From Thelephora terrestris (taxonomy: Eukaryota; Basidiomycota; Agaricomycetes; Thelephorales; Thelephoraceae), in the NCBI GenBank assembly GCA_015956445.1, contig WIUZ02000006.1, positions 1,426,001 to 1,490,000 of the forward strand: a stretch of 64,000 bases of DNA, in the 5' to 3' direction. The notes under the pieces were generated by a model. That model was not told the DNA's origin, did not search any database, and worked only from the letters and a program-made list of their open reading frames with translations. The translations under genes and the position numbers were made by a program. Numbering within the stretch: the stretch's first letter is position 1; each line of letters starts with the position of its first letter. Of this stretch, positions 20,160 through 31,950 are shown in pieces.

Positions 20160-20790
20160 ATGCCCATGATCTCCGATCGTGTCTTCCGTGCTGAGAACAG
20201 CACCGCTACCATCGAGTCTGCGGATCCTCGATCTGTGCAGAACAAGGGTTACTTCCTTCCGAACGCCAACGTGGCATACCCTAGTTATCGCGAGGTGCGA
20301 CGTCACGTGTTGCCGTTTGCTGGCAGCAACTGACATCGCATCGTAGATCTTTGCGGTTGCCGACAAGGTGGATGCTCGACAACTGGAGGCAACGATCGCC
20401 AGGCCTCCCCACTATTTGACCATAGATGACGAGTTGTGGTATCACAACTTGATCGACCACAAGTTACAGGAGTCTATGCGCGGGGTCACGTTTGACACCG
20501 AGTTGCGTATGCCATGGGAGACTCCGGTGGCTTCATCGTTGTGGGGTCTTCTGAAGATGGGAATCTACGACCTGGGAAACGGCGAAGGAAGGTGGCCCGG
20601 GGCGACTCGTTCGCAACACTATACAGCAGCCGTTGGTCACCGCCTTTGGTTCCTTTTGAGGACCGAACAGAAAGCGGTGAGTCGGTCTGTGCATCCCGCT
20701 TGTGGGATAACACTGACAGGCTTGTAGAATGAGCGGCTGAAGCGTGAAGTGAAGGAAGCGAAGGATGATGCCCGTAGGATGTACTCACAC
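20160..20790 (+). pseudogene. Gene D: diverged relative of the unit A gene, truncated
   Basis: Starts MPMISDRVFRAENSTATIES. A GT-AG intron (about 20295-20346) is followed by IFAVADKVDARQLEATIARP, which aligns with ILEVVTEVDAERLRETMPHL of unit A at the same exon boundary. Further matches are IDDELWYHNLI / WDDELWVRTII, LWGLLKMGIYDL / LWYTLQRGIYDQ and LWFLLRTE / LLWSLVRE. After another intron, RLKREVKEAKDDARRM matches the A coiled-coil start, and then similarity stops near 20790, where the degenerate repeat begins. So the C-terminal half is absent. Confidence 0.6.
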
Positions 20791-20799
20791 TGGGGACAA

Positions 20800-21530
20800 A
20801 GTCTAGTGTTCCGGCCCGGTACACTGCAAATACACTGCAAGGAAATGGATAATTTACTTGCACTAATCCTGCTGGGGTCATGTCAATTCCATTCAAAATG
20901 TTCCTTACCTGTGTGCCTGCAGTTTACTGACTCAGTTATTTTCAAGGACACCCACAGTGTCCCTGAGGTTTCCATCATGTATTTCACCTTAAGTACATCC
21001 CAAGTTTCCATGTTGTGTACCTGCGCAGGACACCGCAATCACTTTTTCCCAGTACATTTAGAGTGTTCCTGTTGTGGTTTCCCTTACCAGTTTCCCTGCC
21101 CAGTAAACTAACAGTTCATTTCAAGTGTTCCTATATATTTTCCATATGATGTCCCCTGGCTGTTCCACCTAAAATACACCACAAAATTCCCTCGCTGTTT
21201 CTTTGTGATTTCCCGAACCAGGACATTCACGGTGTTCCGCGAGTGTGACGGAAGTGTGACGGGCACGCCGATCGCGGTTTACCGAGCTTGGACACCGCGG
21301 TGGCACCGCGGTGTCCCGATCGCGTGAACCCGCGGTGTTCCGCGCCGGTTCACCAAAGGCTCATTCGGGGTGTTCCGCGTTGGAAACCGGACATCGGTAA
21401 GCCCTCGTTTCATTAAGAGTGTTCCGACCCGTCTCATCCCCAGTACACCGGTCAGTTCTTTTGGGATGTCCCAAAGGTTTCCCCACCCGGTACACCTCGG
21501 GAACACCGCAACACGAAAACGACATCAGAC
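20800..21530. repeat. Degenerate short-motif repeat region
   Basis: The motif GTGTTCC or close variants (gtgtccc, tgttcct, ctgttcc) recurs at least a dozen times at irregular spacing of about 35-90 bp, commonly with ggtacac/cagtaca between, from 20807 to 21470. The right half is GC-rich (accgcggtggcaccgcggtg), the left half AT-richer. No gene was recognised. It begins where gene D breaks off. Confidence 0.5.
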
Positions 21531-21654
21531 GTCGGGTTTGGGTTGGTGTTGGGTGTGTTGGTGGGTGTCGTCGTCGTCGTTACTCTCGTGGTCTGTAGGG
21601 AGGTTGGGAGACATCGTGGTTCATTATTTAATGTGTATGTTAGGTCTATGTTAG

Positions 21655-21835
21655 AAACATGTAGATATGTCGGAGATAAAGAAAGATATGTTATAAAGAT
21701 GTAGATATGTTATAGAGATGTAGATATGTCGAAGATTAAGAAAGATGTGTTAGGAAGAAGTAGATATGTCGAAGATAAAGAAAGATATGTTAGAAAGATG
21801 TAGATATGTCGATGATAAAGAAAGATAAAGAAAAT
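21655..21835 (+). repeat. Minisatellite, 40-bp period
   Basis: About four copies of a 40-bp unit beginning atgtagatatgtcgaagata, one of them shortened to 19 bp. Units differ by a few substitutions. No coding potential. Confidence 0.8.
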
Positions 21836-21879
21836 AACGGTCGTTGGGGTTCCCGCGACATTCCGATGTCCGTGAAACC

Positions 21880-22270
21880 GGGTACCTTCTAACGGTCGCC
21901 GCGATAGCCTGGTCCCAAGTCGAATAGAAAATGGCGGAGGACAACTCGTCCATGCGAGCAGGGTACGGGTCGGCCTTCGTTTGAGCACGGAACACAGGGG
22001 AATCTAGAATGATGTAGGTGAAATTGTCCAGAGTGTGAGCCCCGACCAAGCCAGGGTGGCGTCGTCGACTGCCGACATCCAGGCGATAAATGGCTCGGGA
22101 GGAGCAGTCATGTTGACGTAGCTGGGAGCAGCGGAGTTGGGAGGAAGGCGGTCAAGGACACCATCACCATCGACATCGCCGTAGAAATAGTCGTCGTCCG
22201 TCGGCGAGATGTGTCGTCCGGAACTCGACGGACCTGGGCCAGGGTTCCCTTGGGCGCCAGCCTCCGACAA
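21880..22270 (-). pseudogene. Fragment of alpha-1,3-glucan synthase
   Basis: The minus strand encodes [35 protein letters not shown] and VDDATLAW, which I recognise as the conserved segment before the C-terminal membrane region of fungal alpha-1,3-glucan synthases (cell-wall polymer synthesis at the plasma membrane). A GT-AG intron (about 22010-22055) leads into a second open block ([17 protein letters not shown]) ending near 21888. Full-length synthases exceed 2000 residues; here only about 120 are present. No catalytic domain was seen on either side, so this is a detached piece. Confidence 0.55.
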
Positions 22271-22749
22271 CTCATCGATAGGCGTGATTGGTGGGGGTGA
22301 GGTCGAGGGTGGTAGAGTTGCTCAGCGGGGACGGGGGAAGATTTCCTGTGGCAAAAGTCGAGCGCTTCGGTCTAGAGATAAGCCAGCAAGACTTGAATGG
22401 CGGTGGAGCGTCCGGAGCGAGCTAACGAAGGGGAGTCAGTCTAAGAAAATCAAGTCGATGAGTTTCAAACGCGCCGTCTCCTAAGTCGATGGCAGGTAAA
22501 CACGTACCCCCGCTGACGCCCACAATCCCATCCAAACCCCTAAACCCCTTCGAATCCTACATGTGTACGGGCCTGGAGAGGGGCCGGCATCGTCAGTTGG
22601 CTGTGGGTAGCCATGCGGGTCGGAGGCACGTTGACGAACCGTGGTGCTCTAGGTAACAAATTCCACTTGAGGGTGAGGGTGTGGGTGATGCGTGGGGCGA
22701 GAGCGGGCGAAGAAGAGAGAAATGGGACGACAGGCAAGAGGAATGAGAC
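22271..22749. other. Stretch without a supportable gene
   Basis: Pro/Ser-rich minus-strand frame near 22540-22737 without recognised motif; otherwise nothing seen. It may be further upstream exons of the glucan synthase piece. Confidence 0.3.
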
Positions 22750-22779
22750 GATGAACGCGATGTGTTGAAACCTGTCGGT

Positions 22780-24340
22780 AGTGGCCTCGGCTCGATTCTT
22801 GAGCTGTTCGAGGCATCACGACGTCAAAAGGGACGAAAATGTGATGACGGTGGGGTGGAAAACCGATGTGGGGGGTACGTACAAGCCAAGGGGACGAGAT
22901 TTGGAAACCCAGGAGTCGAAAGGGGGCTGTTTCTGAATCGCCCCGGTTGAGCGTAGGGCGGCGAATCGACTACCACAAAGCACCGTCGGAGGGTGAGAGA
23001 AAGCGAGACGTCCATGTTTTACGACGCAGTTCTGCGCCGATGGGGGAGGATAAGGGGAACAACGAAGTTTGTCGTTCAAATTTTCATCGAATCGAAGGTC
23101 CAGCGATATTCCCACGCACATGATGGCTGCCGAAAACCGAGAATAACATCAGAATAACATGTATTAAATGGTATCGACTGGTCAGAGAGATGAGGAAAGA
23201 AGTCTTGGGAGAGGAAGGTGTACAGGAAGATTTAAACGACACCAAATCAGAGAGAATACAAACAGGGAAGAGGGTTACTGACGCGGGGAGGCATATAGAC
23301 TAAAAAAAAAACAGGAAGAAATTGAGTCCACGGGATATAAAAACCTCGTTCGAGAGTCCGAGAACAGGGAAGGAACAACGAGGATTCTGGAAGAGACGAA
23401 TCCAAAGCGGTCCAGCCCTTACACGCATTGAATCGCAAACTCTGGAGGGATGCAAATTCCGCTGTTCGAAATCGCCTCGGACGCCAACGCCCTCTGCTTC
23501 CAGCGTCGCTTTCGGCACGTTCTCTATCGTGGGCTCTAAGTTGTGCTGATGTTCGAGCTTGCGCTTCCTGCTGCGCCGCGCCGTTAGGGTTTTCTGTCGT
23601 CGTTTGGCTTCGAGGGCGGACAGCTCGTTCGTGGTTGAAGGAGCGAGGATGACTTCCTCGTGGTCAGATTACGACGAAGCACGCTTCCTCTTGCTCGCGA
23701 AGACGGCAGGGAGTTCCTTGCGAGACGTAGCCGACTCGGAAGGAAGGAGCGCTGGAGTTGGGTAAATTGAGGCGATGAGCAGGTAGAAGGGGAGTCTAAG
23801 CGCGGTGAGACTGGCGACAATCCTGTGAGGCCAGACGGACGGTACTGACCACGGACTATGAGACGTGGGGCGAAAGCGGATGGATGAGGAAGTGCAAAAC
23901 AGTGGACGATAGGTGAGGGAATGAGACGAGAACGCAGACGATTGTTTAGAACTCGTCGTCGATATCCCTATCATTCAATAGGCACACATTAGATAAAGCT
24001 GGAAGGGAGTGCCAGGATACTTACTGTCTAGAGGAAGACCGTCTGCTCCTCCAGCTTTCCTGACTTCTTTCCGATCGTAGATTCTCAGGGTCGGAGTTGT
24101 TCGGGGCTGCACCAGTGGCCGTGAATGGCAAAAGGGACGAAAGGCATGTAATTGAGAGGTTGGAAAATACGACGCAAGGGAATACGAGCCAAGGAAACGA
24201 GCTTTGGAAACCGAGGAGTCGAAGGGAGAGGGGGGTTGCAGAGTTGCCTCAGTCGAGAGTGACAGCAAATCGGCCATCACGAAACACTGTTGAAGAGTGA
24301 GAGAAAGCGAGACGTCCATGTTTTACGACGCCGTTCTGCG
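22780..24340 (-). repeat. bZIP-gene repeat array, first section
   Basis: The region is built from blocks that recur elsewhere. In plus-strand order: an upstream-exon block (N, about 22780-23040), a 3' tail block (T, 23040-23410), the bZIP block (Z, 23440-23640), an LPSESATSRKEL block (M, 23650-23990) and another N block (24000-24340). T and Z recur at 24340-24912, M and N at 27850-28565, T at about 29673-29765, and N inverted at 29820-30053. Copies are visibly diverged and truncated at different points. Confidence 0.7.
23430..23770 (-). pseudogene. GCN4-like bZIP transcription factor, degraded copy 1
   Basis: The minus strand encodes LLPSESATSRKELPAVFASK, then after a decayed stretch ELSALEAKRRQKTLTARRSR followed by KRKLEHQ. 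That is a bZIP basic region of the GCN4/cpc-1 type (consensus N-T-x-A-A-R-x-S-R-x-R-K), the DNA-binding part of the regulator of amino-acid starvation genes. In this copy the basic region has Lys for the usual Asn and Thr for the first Ala, an in-frame stop lies between the two blocks, and no leucine zipper follows. Adjacent copies show it is a duplicated, nonfunctional piece. Confidence 0.65.
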
Positions 24341-24912
24341 CCGATGGAGGAGGATGAGGGGAACGACGAAGTTCGTCGTTCAAATTTTCATCGAATCGAA
24401 GGTCCAGCGATATTCCCACGCACATGATGGCTGCCGAAAACCGAGAATAACATCAAAATAACATGTATTAAATGGTATCGACTGGTCAGAGAGATGAGGA
24501 AAGAAGTCTTGGGAGAAGAAGGTGTACAGGAAGATTTAAACGACACCAGAGCAGAGAGAATACAAACGGGGAAGAGGGTTACTGACGCGGGGAGGCATAT
24601 AGACTAAAAAAAACAGGAAGAAATTGAGTCCACGGGTTATGAAAACCTCGTTCGAGAGTCCGAGAACAGGGAAGAAACAACAAGGATTCGGGAAGAGACG
24701 GATCCAAGTTAAATCGCAAAATCTGGAGAGATGCAAATTCCGCTGCTCGAAATCGCCTCGAACGCCAACGCCATCTGCTTCCAGCGTCACTTTCGGCACG
24801 TTCGTTCTCTAGTGGTCTCTGAGTCGTGTTGATGTTCGAGCTTGCGCTTCCTGCTGCGCCGCGCCGTTAGGGTATTCTGTCGTCGTTTGGCTTCGATGGC
24901 GGACAGCTCGTT
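24340..24912 (-). pseudogene. GCN4-like bZIP, degraded copy 2 (tail and basic region only)
   Basis: Repeats the T and Z blocks of copy 1. The basic region reads SAIEAKRRQNTLTARRSRKR, keeping the Asn that copy 1 lacks. Similarity to copy 1 stops abruptly near 24912, where cullin sequence begins. The missing upstream part (M and N blocks) resumes 2.9 kb away at about 27850, so the intervening block was placed inside this copy. Confidence 0.65.
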
Positions 24913-25560
<648 letters not shown>

Positions 25561-27849
25561 TTCGCAAGGGCACGCAGGGTCGTCATAGAGCTGGTCGTGA
25601 CTGGGTTTATCGTCCGCATTCCTCGTGGTCGGCCCAACGTATGGTGGTCCGGGGGATAGGGTCGGGGTGGTAAGTGAGGGGGATGAGAAGGTGTGTGATG
25701 GAGGAGTGTAAGTCGGCGATGCAGCCCTCGATCCAGCAGCAGAGCTCAGGCACTCCGTGTCCAACTCATCAACTTCCATGCCATCTCCCCGATCTCCTTG
25801 TTCGTCCACATCGGTCATTTCCATGTCCCCATCTCCGTCTTGGTGGGACTCCGACCGTCTACGCGCGGGCCTGAGTCTCGTTCGGGTTGTGCGCAAACCG
25901 TGCCTGCGTAGGAGCCTACTAATGTCCTCTTCTTCCCTGGTAGACCCCAGCCTAGGAACGACAACCACACCACCATCGTCCAACTCTTCGTCAGAAGTAA
26001 AGGGCCCGTCCATAAGATGCAAGCCCATAGAGTTGGTCGTAGGAAGGGCTGGGATGGCAGACTCGGATCTGGTGGACCGATGGCCAGGTCTACCGGAATT
26101 CCGGAGTCAACTTATGGTCGGATCGGGTACCCGGACTATCTGTTCAGTTTCAAACGTCCGGGCGTCGATAAAATGCAGCAGAGATGTGTGCTGCAAGGTT
26201 CCATTGTCAGCGGATCAGGTAGAGAACGAGAGAGTGGAAGAAACTCACCTCAGTGAAAACAAGTACTTCCTTGCCATCAGCACCTTCAGGAGAGAACTTG
26301 ATGCTTCGAATACCCCATCCCGGTGCCCGTGATCCGCCTCGACTCCAATCCCAGAGGTCTTCCTCATACATGTATCCACTAGCCTCCCCTGTAGCCCTTC
26401 TTTCCTTCCCCCGCGTGCAATCAGTTTCGAGGACCTTGAGTGGCTTTGAACTGCGAACATCCCAAATAACCGCTACGCCTTCTTGACTTGCCACGGCAAA
26501 CTTCATTCCATCCGAATACGATGTCGAAAACGAGGCAGGTAGGGAGGGCTGAGGGTACTGGGGAGAGTAGTATTGATGGGTGAAAACCGATGGCGTATAT
26601 GGTACAAGCGAGTACTTCGCAATTGATTCGAAAGAGAGACGGGAGAAGCCGGGTATGTGGTGGAGGTACACTTGCGGTGAATCGCCAACTGACAAAAGGG
26701 TTCGGCCATCAGGAGATACAGACGCTGATGGATCGTTATGAGATGCAGCCGGTCGCATATTTGGAAAGTGACTCACAGTGGTTCACGGGAACGTCTATCC
26801 GCAGAACTCCAAGGTCCTTTAACCTGGAAGCCGCAGGGGAGCTGTCCGACGATCGGATGTTTACCTCGAAGAATTTGACTGAACAATCGTTGTTGCTGAC
26901 TGCAACTCTCGGTTCGACGCTGCTGGCGTGTTAACCTTGGTCAGGCTCAGCGAAGTCAACATAACGGAATTGTTAATGGAGCCTTGAAGTTGAGTTTGGT
27001 ACTGCCAATGAGGGCGAGAGGACCGGTGATGGGGAGGCGACGAAGAAGTGGATGAGGATGGGGACAAAGAGTGTAGAGATAAGTGGAGTTCTGCATCTTG
27101 TCCACCCGCTGCAAGGAGTGTCGTTGTGGAGTCGGGGAGGCGCAACGATGAGAGGGTGTTTGGGGTGAACGGGAGGTTCGCGATCGCTCGCTTCGAGCCC
27201 GAACGGAAAAGATTCTGCTCTAATATTGAACGGCCTTGCACATAATTCACTACGCCACGTTCGTGAGGGCAAATAAGTAAATCTCGGAGTTGACTTGATG
27301 GATGCGGAGAACATCGACGTGAGCGGAAGGCGATTGCAGAGGAAGGTGAGGGCAACGTACACATGACCAGTCGTGATTTCTGTAGAAACCGAAGATGTGG
27401 GGGTGGGAGGTGAGAGTAGAGATGGCCTTTGGACAGTCATGGTTGGTCGGAGAGCATATAGGTGTAGGATCGATCCGTTAATACTGGTCGCTCTCGAAAG
27501 TTTCGTAGATCTGTAGCTGGCTGTGAGTTCACTGGTTGCCGGGAACGAGGAAGACGGGGAAGCGACAGGGCGACGCTAGTTGTACCCAAGGATATCTGTC
27601 GGACAGAAGAGCGCAACTGACCTTGGAGAGGTTCAACGGGGGCCTGGAGGAGGCGATGGAGCTCTTGAAATGGGAGATATGGAAGTCGAGGGTGGGTTGG
27701 CTTGCCAAGGCTGCAGAAATAGTCGGAGGGGGGAGGTGGGTTTACGGTGGTTGGGAGACGACGCAAGGTGGATTGATCGAGACTGACTTGAGCACGACCA
27801 GCCTTTTTTACATGTTCCTCGAACTTATTCCAGAGCAGCGAGGGTGTCT

Positions 27850-28565
27850 TTCCTCGTTATCGGATTCCAACGAAGAGCGCTTCCTCTTGCTCGCGAAGAC
27901 GGCAGTGAGTTCCTTACGAGACGTAGCCGACTCGGAAGGAAGAAGCGTTGGAGTTGGATGAGGTGAAGCGATGAGCAGGTCGAAGGGGAGTCTAAGCGCG
28001 GTGTCTAAGCACGGTGAGACTGGCAACAATCCTATGGGGCCAGATGGACGGTACTGAACACGGACTATGAGACGTGGGGCGAAAGCGGATGGATGAGGAA
28101 GTGCAAACAGTGGACGATAGGAAAGGGAATGATTGTTTTGAACTCGTCGTCGGTGTCCCTATCATCCAATAGGCACGCATTAGATAAGGCTGGAAGAGAA
28201 GAGAGTGCCAGAGATACATACTTACTGTCTAGAGGAAGACCGTCTGCTCCTCCATCCTTGCCTGACTTCTTTCCAATCGTGGATTCTCAGGGCCGGGGTT
28301 GTTTGGGGCGGCACCAGTGGCCGTGAATGGCAAAAGGGACGAAAGGCATGTGATTGAGAGGTTGGAAAATACGATGCAAGGGGATACGAGCCAAGGAGAC
28401 GAGATTTGGAAACCGAGGAGTCGAAGGGAGAGGGGGTTGCAGAGTTGCCCCAGTCGAGGATGGCAGCAAATCGGCCATCACGAGACACTGTTGAAGAGTG
28501 AGAGAAAGCGAGGCGTCCATATTTTACGACGCCGTTCTGCGCCGATGGGGGAGGATGAGGGGGTG
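27850..28565 (-). pseudogene. GCN4-like bZIP, degraded copy 3 (upstream part)
   Basis: Repeats the M and N blocks of copy 1: LLPSESATSRKELTAVFASK on the minus strand, then the upstream block with MADLLPSSTGATLQPP. It lacks the basic region, which lies beyond the DUF2415/cullin block at 24720-24912. The other side stops at gaggatgaggg (28561), where velvet sequence starts. Confidence 0.6.
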
Positions 28566-29672
28566 AGCAACTCGTGAGTCGAAGATAATTGCGCAATGGA
28601 TGCGGTAAGTCATTACCTTGGTCAATTCGGTAGATGGTTCTAACCCCGGGAACTGCTTGGTGGATTATATTCTGAACGGTCGGCCCCAGCATTCGGCAAG
28701 AATTGGCTGGGCACCGTTGTTGTGGACGGAGAACAGGTCGAAAACGCGGTACCTGAACAGGAACCACCCTTCCATCTGTAGGGACAAGTCCTGGAATCTG
28801 AAATTGAGACCAGGTGCACGAGAATGGTCGGAAAACCCTACCGCAAAGACGAAAAGGAGGGTATTCTTGCTGTCTTGCCCGATCGGTAAGTTCAGTGCTT
28901 GTGTGAACAGATCACCAACCAAACTTCCCGTGTGATTGGCAGCGAGATTGAGAGGCTGATTTCTCCAATAAGCCTCTACCTGGTGGCTGTTTGCAGCTAC
29001 TTGTGGATCTATCGGTGGTCATCTGACTTAGACTCAACTGTTTCCGATGGGCAGATATGTAACGCACAGGACGGATTGGCTGAAGGCAGGATGGGAACGT
29101 CGGTCACCTGGGCCGGATCCTCGTCGGCGGCCACCGAGACTCAGAAGGCCTCGACGTGGCAAATGAGGCCAATCGCCTGTACACCCCTAGATACGAAAGA
29201 GGCATTTAGGTAAACTAGACATCGATACTTGTGTTACCCACCTGTAATCGAGCTCCGTGTCATGAGTCGTGCCGTTTCCTGCGTCTCTAACATCGAATAT
29301 CCGCCACCCTACCACCGGGGGTGGGTGGAGGGCACGTCGATCTTTAGATGCAGCATATCTACAAAGAAGACATCGGGTGATGATTAGCCGGAGTGGCCAA
29401 AGTCGGGCTGCCCTCGTGGCTCGAGAACGAAGACGCACTTCCTCCCTACGTTCGCCTTTTGGACCTCTTCCACTTCCGCTCGTATGGTGCGACCAGTGAA
29501 CATGCCGGCACCACAAAAGATGTAGCCGCCATCCATGTATTTGATCCTTTGTGGATTGGTGCCTAGGCGCTAGTTATTCCCAACGTAACCCTGGTTATGG
29601 GCAGGCCGATGCTGATAATGGAGGTTTTGAGAGGAGGAGGGATAGGAATGGTGGTTTGGATGACCAACTAGT
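28566..29672 (-). pseudogene. Velvet-domain regulator gene, embedded copy
   Basis: Start MFTGRTIRAEVEEVQKANVG at 29503. An 81-bp GT-AG intron joins GRK to YAASKDRRALHPPPVVGWRI, matching the velvet consensus DRRPxDPPPxVxLR. Downstream are GSLVGDLFTQALNL, SLQMEGWFLFRYRVFDLFS and ILAECWGRPFRI with FPGVRTIYRIDQ, the second half of the velvet fold (fungal VosA/VelB/VeA regulators linking development and metabolism in the nucleus). Sequence ends soon after FPGV. A complete product would need intron calls near 28960-29230 that I cannot fix by eye. The block sits cleanly inside a bZIP repeat copy, so a decayed or transposed copy is likely. Confidence 0.6.
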
Positions 29673-30053
29673 GGGAACAACGAAGTTCGTCGTTCAAATT
29701 TTCATCGAATCGAAGGTCCAGCGATATTCCCACGCACATGATGGCCGCCGAAAACCGTGAATAACATTGGAGGAGGAAGCGTGGGAACATTTCTGGACTT
29801 CGCGATTAAACGAAACGCTGAATGACGAACTTCGTTGTTCCCCTCATCCTCCTCCATCGGCGCAGAACGGCGTCATAAAACATGGACTTCTCGCTTTCTC
29901 TCATTCTTCAACAGTGTTTTGTGATGGCTGATTTGCTGCCATTCTCGACTGGGGCAATTTTGCAACCCCCCTCTCCCTTCGACTCCTCGGTTTCCAAATC
30001 TCGTCTTCTTGGCTCGTATCCCCTTGCGTCGTATCTTCCAACCTCGCAATTAG
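29673..30053. repeat. Inverted bZIP-repeat pieces
   Basis: 29673-29765 repeats the T block (gttcaaattttcatcgaatc, same orientation as 24370). After about 55 bases, 29820-30053 is the reverse complement of the N block (compare 28360-28565). The two opposed pieces share the aacgaagttcgtcgttc end and give a snap-back arrangement. Confidence 0.7.
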
Positions 30054-31042
30054 GCCAGCCGCGCCATGGATTTCTGCCACAAAAGTGTTGGGTGATTGTC
30101 ACCCTGCTTGTAGCATCGGTTATCATAATGCAGAGGCAAATTGGAAGAATCCCCGATGTGGGCGAGGTAATCCCGACGCACTGATATCAACGCGACGTGC
30201 TAACCTACGTCCCAGATCTTGACCTTTTCCTCTCGAATCACGCTGGCGTTCGTGCAACTATGCATCCGATTCGGATCTGTTGTTCTCTATGCCGCTGAAG
30301 ATGTCGTGTCGGGTTTGGCCGGCAGTCTGTAGCGATCTGACGCGAGTGTTTGAGAGTCTGCGTCTCGCTCGCACCCTTTGGTTTCATACTTGTGAAGGCA
30401 CGTGGCTCAATGCCAATTCTATGTACACAACCTGTTCTTCTTTATACGCCGCTGGACCCACGCAATTGCATCAGTTTCTTTCTCAACGCGCCATCTGGGT
30501 CTAGTGATACGCGTCATCAACGTTTCTGACAGCATCGTTGTTGACACGTCAAGATTGGCGGTGCTTGAACATTCATATTCAGCGACGATTAGATTTGTTC
30601 GTCGTCCGCGCGGTAGCCATCCCCCATTGTCCGCCTTTGGTTGGTATTGGAACAAATATCATTCTGAAATACATGTGATCAACAGTTTGCCGGCCATCGC
30701 GTCAGTCGGAGGAGCGATTGTGGGAACTTGATGGGACCCCCTGGTTCCGAAAAGGGATCTGGGCGTTCAACGTTCAAGGTCTCGATGTATGCGTCGTCAA
30801 CGCTTCCGACACATCGCTATCGACGCGATTCTTCTTTAGAACCTCAGAAATAACCTGTGTTTGTAGTGCTTTCACTCAATACAATTCACATATTCCTCCT
30901 CACACTACGGCTGCCCAAACATAGATAACATATATGCCGATTATCGTAGAGTGACAGATGTTCCATTACCACAAATGATCAGAACCGCAAGCCGACGGCC
31001 ACCCCTCAGCGTTCTCCGAAGCGCCTGTCCTTTCGAAAATGA
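30054..31042. other. Stretch without a supportable gene
   Basis: No convincing coding frame. Two segments share a motif (cgcgtcatcaacgtttctgacagcatcg near 30510 and cgtcgtcaacgcttccgacacatcg near 30790), hinting at an old internal duplication of a gene remnant. Confidence 0.35.
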
Positions 31043-31930
31043 TCATTGCCGGCTCCACGCGAAGCATCTGTTTGACCGCTCAATAAAGTCTTTGATTTCA
31101 AGGGGGCAGAACACGGTACCTTCCCATTCCTTCGCAGATTCCAGCTGAATTTCTGCATATCTTTGCAAGTTTTCTGAAGACAAATAATTGCCGGAAATTG
31201 GATTCCCTGAATGCTGGCGAGAACTGAGGTTGGGAAGTGAAACACTCGGTGCAAGCGGCGCGATGGTAGGTTGAGCCGGCGGCTGGGTAGTCAGAGGCGG
31301 AGTGAACCCAATGACGCGCTCGTCGGACCTTTGGCTTGCGGGAATTTGATGAAGGCTGCGATCGTCCTCAAACACCCCCCGGTGAAATGGATTGCGCTGA
31401 GCCAGCGCCTGGGTAGTCGGAGGCGGAGTGAACCCAACGACGCGCTCGTCGGACCTGTGGCTTGCAGGAATTTGACGAAGGCTGTGATCGTCCTCAAACA
31501 CCCCCCTGTGAGATGGTTGACTCGACCGATTGGAAATTTGGAAGGAGAAGGCTGAAAGCGTCGGGACCCCTGTGCTGGGTTGCGATGAGGAGTGAAGGGT
31601 GCTTGATCCTCGATATCGTGCGGGCGCTGTTGCACGAACACGGGTCCCCTGCCTCAACGCACCTTGGGTGTTACTCGGTGCTGGTCGCACAGGAGCACGA
31701 ACTTCATGTGGCTCCAACCTGGAGGGAAGGAACAGTCGAGGTGCAGCAATTGATGAAGGTCCCCCCAGTATTGCTTGTTCTGCTGCAGGTGTTGAATTGG
31801 AATCCGATCCAGGAACATCTGTGACTTGAGCATGCAATAATTTTTCAAAAGCGGAATTATATTGAGACTTTGATGAGTCAGGCTGGTGGACCATGATGAG
31901 AATAGAAGCACTATTCATAGCTGGATACAC
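31043..31930 (-). CDS. Unknown Pro/Ser-rich protein with a repeated 40-residue segment
   Basis: A single frame of 295 codons starting MNSASILIMVHQ or a few codons earlier. It contains two tandem segments of about 40 residues, each HRGVFEDD.SL.QIPAS.RS followed by DERV.GFTPP.TTQ, in an otherwise low-complexity Pro/Ser/Arg sequence. The C-terminal 60 residues look more ordered (YLSSENLQRYAEIQLESAKE, CPLEIKDFIERSNRCF). No family recognised. Unit A2 lies 20 bp upstream of the start codon; open sequence runs up to that boundary, so the 5' part of the gene may have been cut off. Confidence 0.45.
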   Translation of the reverse strand: MYPAMNSASILIMVHQPDSSKSQYNSAFEKLLHAQVTDVPGSDSNSTPAAEQAILGGPSSIAAPRLFLPSRLEPHEVRAPVRPAPSNTQGALRQGTRVRATAPARYRGSSTLHSSSQPSTGVPTLSAFSFQISNRSSQPSHRGVFEDDHSLRQIPASHRSDERVVGFTPPPTTQALAQRNPFHRGVFEDDRSLHQIPASQRSDERVIGFTPPLTTQPPAQPTIAPLAPSVSLPNLSSRQHSGNPISGNYLSSENLQRYAEIQLESAKEWEGTVFCPLEIKDFIERSNRCFAWSRQ

Positions 31931-31945
31931 ATGCGCACCTTCCTT

Positions 31946-31950
31946 GCCGC
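31946..31950. repeat. Left target-site duplication of unit A2
   Basis: gccgc, repeated exactly at 35248-35252. Confidence 0.85.

Noticed and set aside
21655-21835. CRISPR-like array
   Set aside because: Units are contiguous without spacers; it is a minisatellite in a eukaryotic genome.
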